64,000 bases of DNA from Mucilaginibacter cryoferens (GTDB lineage Bacteria; Bacteroidota; Bacteroidia; Sphingobacteriales; Sphingobacteriaceae): positions 62,001 through 126,000 of the forward strand of contig NZ_JACHCR010000003.1 in NCBI RefSeq assembly GCF_014205845.1. The letters are read 5' to 3'. Both the position numbers and the translations under genes were made by a program. Under the pieces are notes generated by a model that did no database searches, was not told where the DNA came from, and worked only from the letters and a program-made list of their open reading frames with translations. How positions within the stretch are numbered: the stretch's first letter is position 1; every line of letters begins with the position of its first letter. Below, piece after piece: positions 27,678-35,785 of this stretch.

Positions 27678-28435
27678 TCCCGGTATTGATAATTGGTACG
27701 CTGGTAGTAGTTGTACTGATCACCTGTTTATTTTTCTTCGTGATCATTTATCAGCGTAAAATGATAAAGAGCCAAGTTGAATTACGGGCCCTGCACGACG
27801 CACGCCAAAGTGAACTGATGGCCGCCGTTTTTGAAACCCAGGAGAGCGAGCGCAAACGCCTGGCCGAAGATCTGCACGATAGCGTAGGCCAGGTGTTGTC
27901 GGCCATAAAGCTTAACCTGCACCGGCTTGATAAAAACAGCGCTGCCGAAACTACGCTGCCCCTGCTAGCAGATACCCGCAAGCTAACCGACGAATGCATC
28001 CAGGAGATTCGCAATATTATCCATAACGTGTTGCCGCCTGTACTTACAGATTATGGTTTGCTGGTGGCTGTAGAAGCTTTGAGCAATAAGATTGAACAAA
28101 CCACACACATTAAGGTAAAATTCAGCAAAAACATGCCCGATCAGCGCTTTGCACAGGAAATTGAGCTCACGCTTTACCGCATAGCGCAGGAGCTTTTTGG
28201 CAACGCCATAAGGCACTCTGATGCTACGGTTATTTATTTAACTATTACCAAAGAGAATAATTTTATGGTGATGGAATTTAAAGACAACGGCGTTGGTTTT
28301 AACCTGGGCGAAGTAAAAAGAGGATCGGGCATTAAAAACCTCGAGAGCCGGGTACAATTGATAAACGGGCAAATTAATATATACAGCAAACCACTAAACG
28401 GAACGCTTACCACTATTAAATTAAAAATAGCATAG
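27653..28435 (+). CDS. NarX/DesK-type sensor histidine kinase
   Basis: A 260-residue kinase. One membrane segment (VLIIGTLVVVVLITCLFFFVIIYQ) is followed by a HisKA_3 dimerisation domain with the phospho-accepting H75 in ERKRLAEDLHDSVGQ, and by an HATPase domain with the N-box (ELFGNAIRHS) and G-box (DNGVGFN). A TTG start 25 bp inside the upstream gene keeps the membrane segment; the later ATG would lose it. It overlaps the membrane protein and precedes its likely partner regulator by 42 bp. Confidence 0.88.
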   Translation: MQAPENNLIPVLIIGTLVVVVLITCLFFFVIIYQRKMIKSQVELRALHDARQSELMAAVFETQESERKRLAEDLHDSVGQVLSAIKLNLHRLDKNSAAETTLPLLADTRKLTDECIQEIRNIIHNVLPPVLTDYGLLVAVEALSNKIEQTTHIKVKFSKNMPDQRFAQEIELTLYRIAQELFGNAIRHSDATVIYLTITKENNFMVMEFKDNGVGFNLGEVKRGSGIKNLESRVQLINGQINIYSKPLNGTLTTIKLKIA

Positions 28436-28477
28436 ATTTGCATTTTAATCTATCTTTATTCAACTATTTGTAAATCA

Positions 28478-29134
28478 ATGGGCACAATTAAATTAGGTAT
28501 TGTTGACGATCATAAAATTTTCAGAAATGGCTTAAAAGCCACGCTTGAAGATTGCGAAGATTTCGACCTGATATTGGAGGCATCAAACGGAAAAGAACTG
28601 ATGGGTTTGTTAACTACCCAAACCCCGGATGTGATATTGATGGATATTAAAATGCCCGAAATGGATGGCATCCAAACCGCCTCATTTGTTCATCAGCATT
28701 ATAAAAGCATCAAAATACTTGCCTTATCTATGTTTAACGAGGATAAGTATATTGTAGATATGATGAAGGCAGGAGCATCTGGCTATCTGCTTAAAAATGC
28801 CGAGCCCGAAGAGATCATTGAAGCGGTAGCAACCGTACACAACAAAGGTTTTTACTTTAATGAGCACCTATCCATCACCCTCATTAAACAGCTGGTGGGT
28901 AATGATCATTCTGAAAACATAGCCCAAAACAAAGCCGACCTTAACGAACGCGAGGTGGAAGTACTGAAACTGGTTTGCCAGGAATGCTCGAACCAGGAGA
29001 TTGCCGATAAAATTTTTCTGAGTGTGCGCACCGTTGAGGGCTACCGTGCCCGCCTGTTCGAAAAAACAGGATCGAAAAACCTGGTGGGCCTGGTTATATA
29101 TGCCATTAAACGCGGCATTATCAACGTAACCTAG
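28478..29134 (+). CDS. NarL/LuxR-family response regulator
   Basis: A 218-residue regulator with an N-terminal receiver (phosphoacceptor D56 in VILMDIKMPEMDG, conserved Lys near LLKNAEPEE) and a C-terminal LuxR helix-turn-helix (LNEREVEVLKLVCQECSNQE, then VRTVEGYRARLFEKTG). It acts as a DNA-binding dimer after phosphorylation by the preceding kinase. Its targets are not visible; the operon may control itself. Confidence 0.92.
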   Translation: MGTIKLGIVDDHKIFRNGLKATLEDCEDFDLILEASNGKELMGLLTTQTPDVILMDIKMPEMDGIQTASFVHQHYKSIKILALSMFNEDKYIVDMMKAGASGYLLKNAEPEEIIEAVATVHNKGFYFNEHLSITLIKQLVGNDHSENIAQNKADLNEREVEVLKLVCQECSNQEIADKIFLSVRTVEGYRARLFEKTGSKNLVGLVIYAIKRGIINVT

Positions 29135-29229
29135 TGTAACGAATAGTCTATTAGTCGAAAGCCTTAAGGGGCTAAGTCAAAAGGAAGAAAGTTAACTTTT
29201 AACTTAGTACTATTAGCTTAACGCTGTTT

Positions 29230-30126
29230 TTAAGCCGACATTTTTTTGGCTGCGGTGGTAATATTGCGCATAAACCTTTTGCGGTAATTAAGCGGACTCA
29301 GGTGCATTTTAGCCTTAAACATTTTGTAAAAGTGCGATACATCGCCAAAGCCGCTTTCGTACGATATTTCGGAGATGGGTTTATCGGTTTGTACCAGTTG
29401 CTGTATGGCATAATTGAGGCGGTACTCAATTATGGTTTCCATAAATGTTTTGCGGGTTACCTTTTTAAAGTACTTGCAAAAAGCATTGGAGGTCATGTTG
29501 GCTATGCTGGCCGCGGCATCTAACGATACCTGTTTCCTGAAATTTTCTACCAGGTAGGCAAATACCGGATTTATCCGTTCTCGCTCTGCCAACGAACGTT
29601 CGGCCACAACGCGGTGTTGATCGAGCAAAATATACTCATCAGACGAGGCCATGCGCTGCAATACTTCCAACAAACCAATCAGTATCCTAAAATTGCTTTT
29701 CTCTTCAACCAGGTTCAGCAAAAGCTGCTTTACTTCTACCTGGGTGTCTGAGTGAAATGATACGCCGCATCCGCTTTTCTGAAAAAGCGTTTTAATGTGC
29801 TGCAACTCAAACTTATTAAAAAAGTCATCGCCCAAAAAGGCGTCATTAAACTGAATTACAATGGCGCTTGCCTCGCTGGGTAATACATTAACGGCATCCA
29901 GTTTCCAGCAATGGGGCAGGTTTGGGCCAAGCAATACAACATCGCCGGCTACAAAGTCTTCCATGTGGCTGCCAACGTACCGTTTGCCGCTACCTTTTAT
30001 AATACAGGTAAGCTCATACTCCTCATGAAAGTGATAAGGGGCGTCAAATGCCAGCTTATCAAATTTCCTGACCAGGAATGATTGACTGTTTGCGGGTTGA
30101 AGAATTTCGTACGAGGCCTTTATCAT
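29230..30126 (-). CDS. AraC-family transcriptional regulator
   Basis: A 298-residue regulator. The N-terminal half is a cupin-like ligand domain (PYHFHEEYELTCIIKGSG, GDVVLLGPNLPHCW). The C-terminal half carries two helix-turn-helix motifs (VSLDAAASIANMTSNAFCKY and ISYESGFGDVSHFYKMFKAK). The start is divergent from the PhyH dioxygenase gene 124 bp away, so that gene is the most likely target. A small ligand, perhaps a sugar, is expected, but the cupin gives no clue to which. Confidence 0.9.
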   Translation of the reverse strand: MIKASYEILQPANSQSFLVRKFDKLAFDAPYHFHEEYELTCIIKGSGKRYVGSHMEDFVAGDVVLLGPNLPHCWKLDAVNVLPSEASAIVIQFNDAFLGDDFFNKFELQHIKTLFQKSGCGVSFHSDTQVEVKQLLLNLVEEKSNFRILIGLLEVLQRMASSDEYILLDQHRVVAERSLAERERINPVFAYLVENFRKQVSLDAAASIANMTSNAFCKYFKKVTRKTFMETIIEYRLNYAIQQLVQTDKPISEISYESGFGDVSHFYKMFKAKMHLSPLNYRKRFMRNITTAAKKMSA

Positions 30127-30203
30127 TGCATATTTTAGCGTAAAAGTTATTTTCTATCAAATTACGGATAAAATAACCCATAATTACACCATTCATTTCA
30201 TTT

Positions 30204-30231
30204 TTTGTCAGATAAAGTTAAACTTACTTTG
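30204..30231 (+). promoter_or_regulatory. Predicted promoter of the PhyH dioxygenase gene
   Basis: A TTTG at 30204-30207 is followed after 16 bp by TTACTTTG, one base off TAnnTTTG. Transcription would start about 13 bp before the ATG at 30251. The gap is shared with the divergent AraC gene. Confidence 0.45.
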
Positions 30232-30250
30232 AATATAAACTAAAAAAATT

Positions 30251-31072
30251 ATGAATACAAAGATTTCTGATCTGTTAACGCTGGATGATTTTAAAAAATT
30301 ATCTGACGAAAGCATTCAAGAGTTCCACAAAAAGGGGCATACTTTGGTTCAAAACGTACTCTCAGGCGATGAAATAGAAGCCTATCGCCCGGTAATTGTT
30401 GGCGCCGCCGATAGGTATAATACCGAAAAACGTAAACTGGAAGACAGGGACACCTACGGCAAGGCTTTTTTACAGATCATGAATCTGTGGCAGGTTGATG
30501 CCGATGTAAAAAAGTTTGTGTTTGCCAAACGCATGGCCAAAATTGCCGCCGATTTAATGGGGGTTAAAAACGTAAGATTATATCACGACCAGGCCCTGTT
30601 TAAAGAAGCGGGCGGAGGCCCTACCCCATGGCACCAGGACCAATATTACTGGCCCATAGATACCAACAATACCGTAACCATGTGGATGCCCTTGATTGAT
30701 ATTGACGTAGATATGGGCATGCTCACCTTTGCATCAAACTCTTATACCACCGGCGCGGTATTTAATCACGAAATTTCTGACGAATCAGAATCGGCTTTTG
30801 ATGATTATGTGCAAAAAAAAGGCTTCCCGATAAGCCGCGCCGAAACCATGAAAGCCGGCGATGCTACCTGGCACCGGGGCTTTACCATCCATAACGCACC
30901 TGGCAATAACTCCGACAAGATGCGCGAAGTAATGACGGTGATATATATAGCCGATGGCGCACGCATTGCACCCTATAAAAACGAGTGGCAAAAAAGCGAT
31001 CACCACAAATGGCTGATGGGCAAACCCATTGGCGGGTTGATAGATTCTGAACTGAATCCGAAGTTGTTATAA
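30251..31072 (+). CDS. Phytanoyl-CoA dioxygenase (PhyH) family oxygenase
   Basis: A 273-residue Fe(II)/2-oxoglutarate-dependent oxygenase. The iron ligands are in WHQDQYYWP (His-x-Asp) and the distal His of TWHRGFTIHNAPGN, with a nearby Arg that could bind 2-oxoglutarate. The substrate is not known; bacterial members hydroxylate diverse small molecules. It is divergent from an AraC regulator and convergent with the ergothioneine operon, with an 8-bp gap to egtD. Confidence 0.88.
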   Translation: MNTKISDLLTLDDFKKLSDESIQEFHKKGHTLVQNVLSGDEIEAYRPVIVGAADRYNTEKRKLEDRDTYGKAFLQIMNLWQVDADVKKFVFAKRMAKIAADLMGVKNVRLYHDQALFKEAGGGPTPWHQDQYYWPIDTNNTVTMWMPLIDIDVDMGMLTFASNSYTTGAVFNHEISDESESAFDDYVQKKGFPISRAETMKAGDATWHRGFTIHNAPGNNSDKMREVMTVIYIADGARIAPYKNEWQKSDHHKWLMGKPIGGLIDSELNPKLL

Positions 31073-31080
31073 ACACGGCT

Positions 31081-32073
31081 TTACCCTGCTACCCAAATTG
31101 CATCCACAAACCATTTCTTGCCATCAAAAAATTGGGTTAATGGCGCAAAACCTGTATTTATCGCTATCTGATCTGTTTGCATAATGGTAAATTTCTGAGA
31201 TATCTCCATATAAATGTGCTCATCTTTCTGAAAGCTAATTGTTTCGTTAGCACCAATATCCACTTGCTGATCTGCCAAACTTATCAAATAACTTCTGCAA
31301 GCGCCTGTTTCCGGATCATAGGTTGGATAGTGATCGAACTTTGCAACATCAAAGTTGGCATTTAGCTCGCGGTTAATGCGCTCCAGCAGGTTAAGGTTAA
31401 ACCTTTTTGTAATGCCTTCTTTATCGTTGTAAGCAGCCAAAACAACTTTAGGGTCTTTTTTAAGGTCCATACCTATCAATACCATGTCATCTTCAGATAA
31501 ATGCTTACGCAGTTCGCGGCAAAATTCAATCGCCTCCGGAACCGGCATATTGCCAATATTCGACCCTAAAAAAAGCACCACTTTACGTCTCGACGACATA
31601 GAAGCGGCCTTTTCTAACATATCAAAATACTCGCCATTAAGGCCGCTTATATTTAAACCGGGCAAGGTAACGGGCAGGGTAATATTGAGGTATGATATTA
31701 CATTATCAGATATATCAATGGGCAGGTAAGTAAAATCGGCCTTTTTTGCCAGCAGATCTTTAAGCAAATAGCTCGATTTCATGGCATCGCCGGCACCAAG
31801 TTCTATCAGGTCGAAAGCATCTCCATCGGCTATAAGCGCCCGCGTGATCTCGTCGGTACGTTCCGAAAATATTTCCAGTTCGCAATTGGTGGGGTAATAC
31901 TCCTCACAGTTCATCAACTCCTGAAAAAGCTTATCGCCATTGGCATCGTAAAAATATTTCGAATCCAGGCGTTTAGGCGATGACCGTAAACCGGCTATAA
32001 CATCTTTATAAAACAAATCTGTTTTGGTGCTTGATGTGGGTATCAAATCTGTTGGTATTAAGGTTGAGTCCAT
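31081..32073 (-). CDS. egtD: L-histidine N-alpha-methyltransferase EgtD
   Basis: EgtD trimethylates L-histidine with S-adenosylmethionine to give hercynine, the first step to ergothioneine. The 330-residue protein has the family SAM-binding motif (DLIELGAGDAMKSS) and the segments FLGSNIGNM and IGMDLKKDPKVV. I start at MDSTLIPTDL (32073) and not at the ATG 18 codons upstream, which would overlap egtB more. The gene is last in the minus-strand operon, 20 bp after the egtB stop. Confidence 0.94.
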   Translation of the reverse strand: MDSTLIPTDLIPTSSTKTDLFYKDVIAGLRSSPKRLDSKYFYDANGDKLFQELMNCEEYYPTNCELEIFSERTDEITRALIADGDAFDLIELGAGDAMKSSYLLKDLLAKKADFTYLPIDISDNVISYLNITLPVTLPGLNISGLNGEYFDMLEKAASMSSRRKVVLFLGSNIGNMPVPEAIEFCRELRKHLSEDDMVLIGMDLKKDPKVVLAAYNDKEGITKRFNLNLLERINRELNANFDVAKFDHYPTYDPETGACRSYLISLADQQVDIGANETISFQKDEHIYMEISQKFTIMQTDQIAINTGFAPLTQFFDGKKWFVDAIWVAG

Positions 32074-32093
32074 ATTCTGGGTATTTTGTGTTA

Positions 32094-33245
32094 TTACCGG
32101 GCAAGCCTTATGCCGGTAAATTGCCAACGTAAATGTGTTTGAAAAAAATTACGATAAGTTATCCGGCTATGCCCCGGCGATGTAACCTCCGATGCGCCAC
32201 GCAATACTTTTTGGTTCACCATAAATTTGCCATTGTATTCGCCAATTGCACCGGGAGCTTTTGCAAACCCCGGATAAGGCAGGTACGAACTTTCTGTCCA
32301 CTCCCAGCTTTTACCCCAGCTAAATTTTGTTGCCGCGGCTTCCCACTCAAATTCGGTAGGCAGCCTTAACCCTTTCCATGACGCATAGGCATAGGCCTCA
32401 AAATAGCTAATGTGGCAAACCGGCTCTTTCAAGCTTAGCGGCTGCAAACCATGGTAAGTATAGTTTTGCCATTCGCCATCAATTGAATGCCAGTATAGCG
32501 GTGCTTCCACTTTATTGATATTAACCCAATCCCATCCCTCGGCGTGCCAGTGGCGAAAATCGTGATAGCCACCACTATTAATAAACTCCAGGTATTGGGC
32601 ATTAGTCACTAAATTGGGGCTAAGCTCGTAGGTGTTTAAATAAACCTTGTGCCGGTTAAGTTCGTTATCAAAACAAAAGCTATCACCTGTATGCCCTATC
32701 TCATACACACCTTCATCCATTTTAATAAAACCGGGGCTTATAGCCTCTTCTGCTTTTGGCGATACATAAGCAGCATCATACGCAGGAAACAACGGGTTAT
32801 GACCTAAAATGTACTTAATATCGGTTAACAAAAGTTCCTGATGCTGCTCCTCATGGTTAAAGCCAAGGATAAGCAGTTCTTTAACCTCTGCGGATGGCTC
32901 CTGGTGTAAAAACTTAGCCATGGCCTCATCTACATAAGCACGGTATTGGTAAATATCGGCCACGGTTGGGCGGCTTAAATTACCCCTATCGGTGCGAATA
33001 ACCCGGTTGCCCACAGTTTCGTAATAGCTGTTAAAAACATAATTGTAATTAGCGTTAAACTCCTGATAGCCCATAAAATAGGGTTTTAATACAAAAGTTT
33101 CAAAAAACCAGGTAACATGCCCTATATGCCACTTGGGTGGACTGACATCAACCACTGGTTGCACCACGTAATCTTCGGTTTGCAGCGGACTACAGATCTG
33201 CTCCGTTCGCTGGCGTACTTTTTTATAACAATCGGCTAAATCCAT
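32094..33245 (-). CDS. egtB: Hercynine oxygenase / sulfoxide synthase EgtB
   Basis: EgtB is a non-haem iron enzyme that joins hercynine to a cysteine-containing thiol with oxygen, making the sulfoxide precursor of ergothioneine. The 383-residue protein has the DinB-like N-terminal domain with the iron ligands H43 (IGHVTWFFE), H131 and H135 (HX3HXE in NHEEQHQELL). It is followed by the formylglycine-generating-enzyme-like C-terminal domain (LRLPTEFEWEAAA, ending FTGIRLAR). The thiol donor, gamma-glutamylcysteine or cysteine, cannot be read from the sequence. The lyase EgtE and the amidase EgtC are not in this window. Confidence 0.93.
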   Translation of the reverse strand: MDLADCYKKVRQRTEQICSPLQTEDYVVQPVVDVSPPKWHIGHVTWFFETFVLKPYFMGYQEFNANYNYVFNSYYETVGNRVIRTDRGNLSRPTVADIYQYRAYVDEAMAKFLHQEPSAEVKELLILGFNHEEQHQELLLTDIKYILGHNPLFPAYDAAYVSPKAEEAISPGFIKMDEGVYEIGHTGDSFCFDNELNRHKVYLNTYELSPNLVTNAQYLEFINSGGYHDFRHWHAEGWDWVNINKVEAPLYWHSIDGEWQNYTYHGLQPLSLKEPVCHISYFEAYAYASWKGLRLPTEFEWEAAATKFSWGKSWEWTESSYLPYPGFAKAPGAIGEYNGKFMVNQKVLRGASEVTSPGHSRITYRNFFQTHLRWQFTGIRLAR

Positions 33246-33249
33246 TGAA

Positions 33250-34821
33250 TTACTTACTATTCAAATATCGTTTAAGGTTAGAAATTGTTTTAATATTAAA
33301 ACTTTTGGCCTGCTGCCTGCGCATCATCAACGCGTAGGCATTATTAAATCCAATAGGCTTCAGCCATTTTACCTGGTAGCGTTTTTCAAACTCCCGCTGC
33401 ACATAATTATAAGTACTATCCTTGCTTTTGGTTACCTCGGTAACCGTTTTTGGCGATGCCTGTAATATGGCCAGCAAGCCGGTACCGGTATACTCCGGGT
33501 AAAAATCAATCTGATCGTTGGTGAGCGCATCAAAACAAATTTTGGTGCCGCCCAGGCCGGTTTTGGTAGCTACATCATAATTGGTATAGCCCTTTATCAG
33601 CATGCTGTACATATTGGCCAGGATGTATTGCTCGCCAAATATTTTTGAGCCGATACGAATAATACCGGCACTCCCCTCGCGGGATGGTTTATATAGTTTA
33701 TGAGCCTCTAAAAAGTCTTTTGCCACACGCTCGGGGCTTTGGTGAAGATAGTCGGTACGGTAGTTTAATTCCGTCATAACCGAATCATTTATTTTGCCAG
33801 ATAGCAGATTTAAAGCCTTTTCGAGATCTGGAAATTTTTTGAGCGACTCTTCGCGTACAATAGGCGCAGCATAGTAAGGCGGAAAAATACCCTTATCATC
33901 ATCCAGCACTACCAGGTCATAAGCCTTAAGCCTGCCATCGGTAGAGTAGCCGCTGATAACATCCAGCTGCTTTTCAAAAGCGGCCTTATACATCACGGCA
34001 TCGCTTATCACAATAGTATGAATCTTTAAACCATATTTACTTTCGAGGCCCAGGTTGCCATCCTGCCTGCCCATAAACTCGGGTGTAAAACCGGCAGTAA
34101 GCTTGCCACCATAGGCCGATGGGATAAAGTAGAATGATGACAGCAGCATCAGCAAAACCGGCATGGCATAAGTGCCTTTACTGATCTTTTTAAAGTTTAG
34201 CTTTTGTAACCGCGACAGCAGGAAATCGAAAATAATAGCCAGTAAGGCCGCCGGGATAGCCCCCGCCAGTATCATATTAGTATTGTTAAGCGAAATTCCG
34301 CCGAAAATAAACTCGCCTAAGCCACCCGCGGCAATATAGGAGGCCAATGTAGCCACGCCCACATTTATTACCGTAGCGGTGCGGATACCGGCCAAAATTA
34401 CGGGCATAGCCAGGGGCAGCTCTACTTTAAACAAAACCTGCCACTTATTCATCCCCATGGCAACGGCCGCTTCCTTAACCGAGGCATCAACCCCGGTAAT
34501 ACCGGTATAAGTATTTCTGATGATGGGCAGCAAGGCGTAAAGTAACAAGGCTACAATAGCAGGTTTGGCGCCAATACCCAAAACCGGGATCATGAAACCT
34601 AAAAGTGCGATGCTTGGTATAGTTTGCAATATACCCGCAATACCCAAAACCGGGCCGGATAGTTTTACCTTACGGGTGATGAAGATACCCAACGGCAAAC
34701 CAATTAACACTGCTATAAAAAGCGAGATAAAAGTAAGCCCGATATGCTGCAAGGTTTGCACGGCAAGCTTATCGGCCTGCTGGCCCATAAACTCAAATAA
34801 GGTTTGCTGATGTTCATTCAT
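33250..34821 (-). CDS. Fused ABC permease-substrate-binding protein, EgtU-like
   Basis: A 523-residue fusion. Residues 1 to about 210 are an OpuC/ProW-like permease (about five membrane segments; GMNKWQVLFKVELPLAMP carries the coupling EAA loop). After one more hydrophobic segment (about 216-235) comes an OpuC/ProX-type binding domain. Generic homologues are called osmoprotectant transporters. Because it abuts egtB by 4 bp, and because EgtU, a fused permease-binding protein, imports ergothioneine in other bacteria, ergothioneine is the likeliest substrate. The binding domain is circularly permuted: the canonical second half (YSTDGRLKAYDLVVLDDDK, residues 240-376) comes before the canonical first half (IRIGSKIFGEQYILANMYSM, 387-523). 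It overlaps the ATPase gene by 8 bp. Confidence 0.88.
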   Translation of the reverse strand: MNEHQQTLFEFMGQQADKLAVQTLQHIGLTFISLFIAVLIGLPLGIFITRKVKLSGPVLGIAGILQTIPSIALLGFMIPVLGIGAKPAIVALLLYALLPIIRNTYTGITGVDASVKEAAVAMGMNKWQVLFKVELPLAMPVILAGIRTATVINVGVATLASYIAAGGLGEFIFGGISLNNTNMILAGAIPAALLAIIFDFLLSRLQKLNFKKISKGTYAMPVLLMLLSSFYFIPSAYGGKLTAGFTPEFMGRQDGNLGLESKYGLKIHTIVISDAVMYKAAFEKQLDVISGYSTDGRLKAYDLVVLDDDKGIFPPYYAAPIVREESLKKFPDLEKALNLLSGKINDSVMTELNYRTDYLHQSPERVAKDFLEAHKLYKPSREGSAGIIRIGSKIFGEQYILANMYSMLIKGYTNYDVATKTGLGGTKICFDALTNDQIDFYPEYTGTGLLAILQASPKTVTEVTKSKDSTYNYVQREFEKRYQVKWLKPIGFNNAYALMMRRQQAKSFNIKTISNLKRYLNSK

Positions 34822-35776
34822 GCCCCTGCTTGTTTTTGTATTGATAAAAAGCAGCCATCAACTGCTCAAAACTTACCTGTTTCTGATCGCCTTCGTGGTT
34901 GATAATACTGATACTTTCTTCACCGCTAAATTTAAAGCTTTCCAACGCCGTCCAGATATCAATAACCGATGATAGCGATCTCCCCTCTGTTTTTTTTAGC
35001 AATTGAGGTAACAATTCCCAAAGATCGTGCAGCTTAACCGCCTTAAACTCCAGCTGCAGGCGTTGATCTTTCAGAAAGCCTTTCACAAACTCATTAACAG
35101 GATTAAACAATAATTCGGCCGGGGTACCCGATTGCACAATTTTACCTTTATCCATCAGGCAAATCCTGTCGCCCAGTTCAAAAGCCTCCTGCACATCGTG
35201 GGTAACCATGATAATGGTTTTTCGTTTCAGCTCATCAAGGGCTTTAAACTCCTTATGAATATTGGAGCGGGTTACATTATCCAAAGAGCCAAAAGGCTCA
35301 TCCATCAATAAAACCGGCGGATCTGATATCAAAGCCCTGGCCAGCCCTATCCTTTGCTGTTGCCCCCCACTTAACTCGCCCGTATAAACATGCAAATAAC
35401 TTTTATCCAGGTGCAGCTTCTCCATTAATTCGGCAGTACGGCTTTCTGTTTTCTTTTTATCCCATTTAAGCAATTGTGGCACTATGGCAATATTTTCGGC
35501 CACGGTATAATGAGGGAACAGGCCGTTGTTTTGCAATACATAGCCAATACTACGCCGCAAAACTTCGGGTTGCTGCTCAAATATATTTTTATTATTGATG
35601 TAAATATTGCCTGCGGTAGGCTCTATAAGCCTGTTGATCATTTTTAGCGTGGTGGTTTTACCACAGCCACTGGTGCCCAGCAGAATGAGGTTTTCCTGCT
35701 CCTGCACCTCAAAAGAGATAGCGTCGACGGCTTTAACCTTACCAAACTGCTTGCTTATGCCGTCAACTTTTATCAT
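34814..35776 (-). CDS. ABC transporter ATPase, EgtV/OpuCA-like
   Basis: A 320-residue ATPase with Walker A GTSGCGKTTTLKM (about residue 33), signature LSGGQQQRIGLARAL and Walker B VLLMDEPFGSLD. The C-terminal extension of about 85 residues replaces the CBS pair of many OpuCA proteins and does not show clear CBS motifs. It is translationally coupled to the permease-binding fusion by an 8-bp overlap and should energise it. Ergothioneine or a related betaine is the inferred substrate. Confidence 0.88.
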   Translation of the reverse strand: MIKVDGISKQFGKVKAVDAISFEVQEQENLILLGTSGCGKTTTLKMINRLIEPTAGNIYINNKNIFEQQPEVLRRSIGYVLQNNGLFPHYTVAENIAIVPQLLKWDKKKTESRTAELMEKLHLDKSYLHVYTGELSGGQQQRIGLARALISDPPVLLMDEPFGSLDNVTRSNIHKEFKALDELKRKTIIMVTHDVQEAFELGDRICLMDKGKIVQSGTPAELLFNPVNEFVKGFLKDQRLQLEFKAVKLHDLWELLPQLLKKTEGRSLSSVIDIWTALESFKFSGEESISIINHEGDQKQVSFEQLMAAFYQYKNKQGHE

Positions 35777-35785
35777 ACGGTAAAA

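Noticed and set aside
33250..35776. Plain osmoprotectant (glycine betaine) transporter
   Set aside because: The family fits, but the tight operon with egtB and egtD makes ergothioneine more likely; betaine is kept as the alternative.
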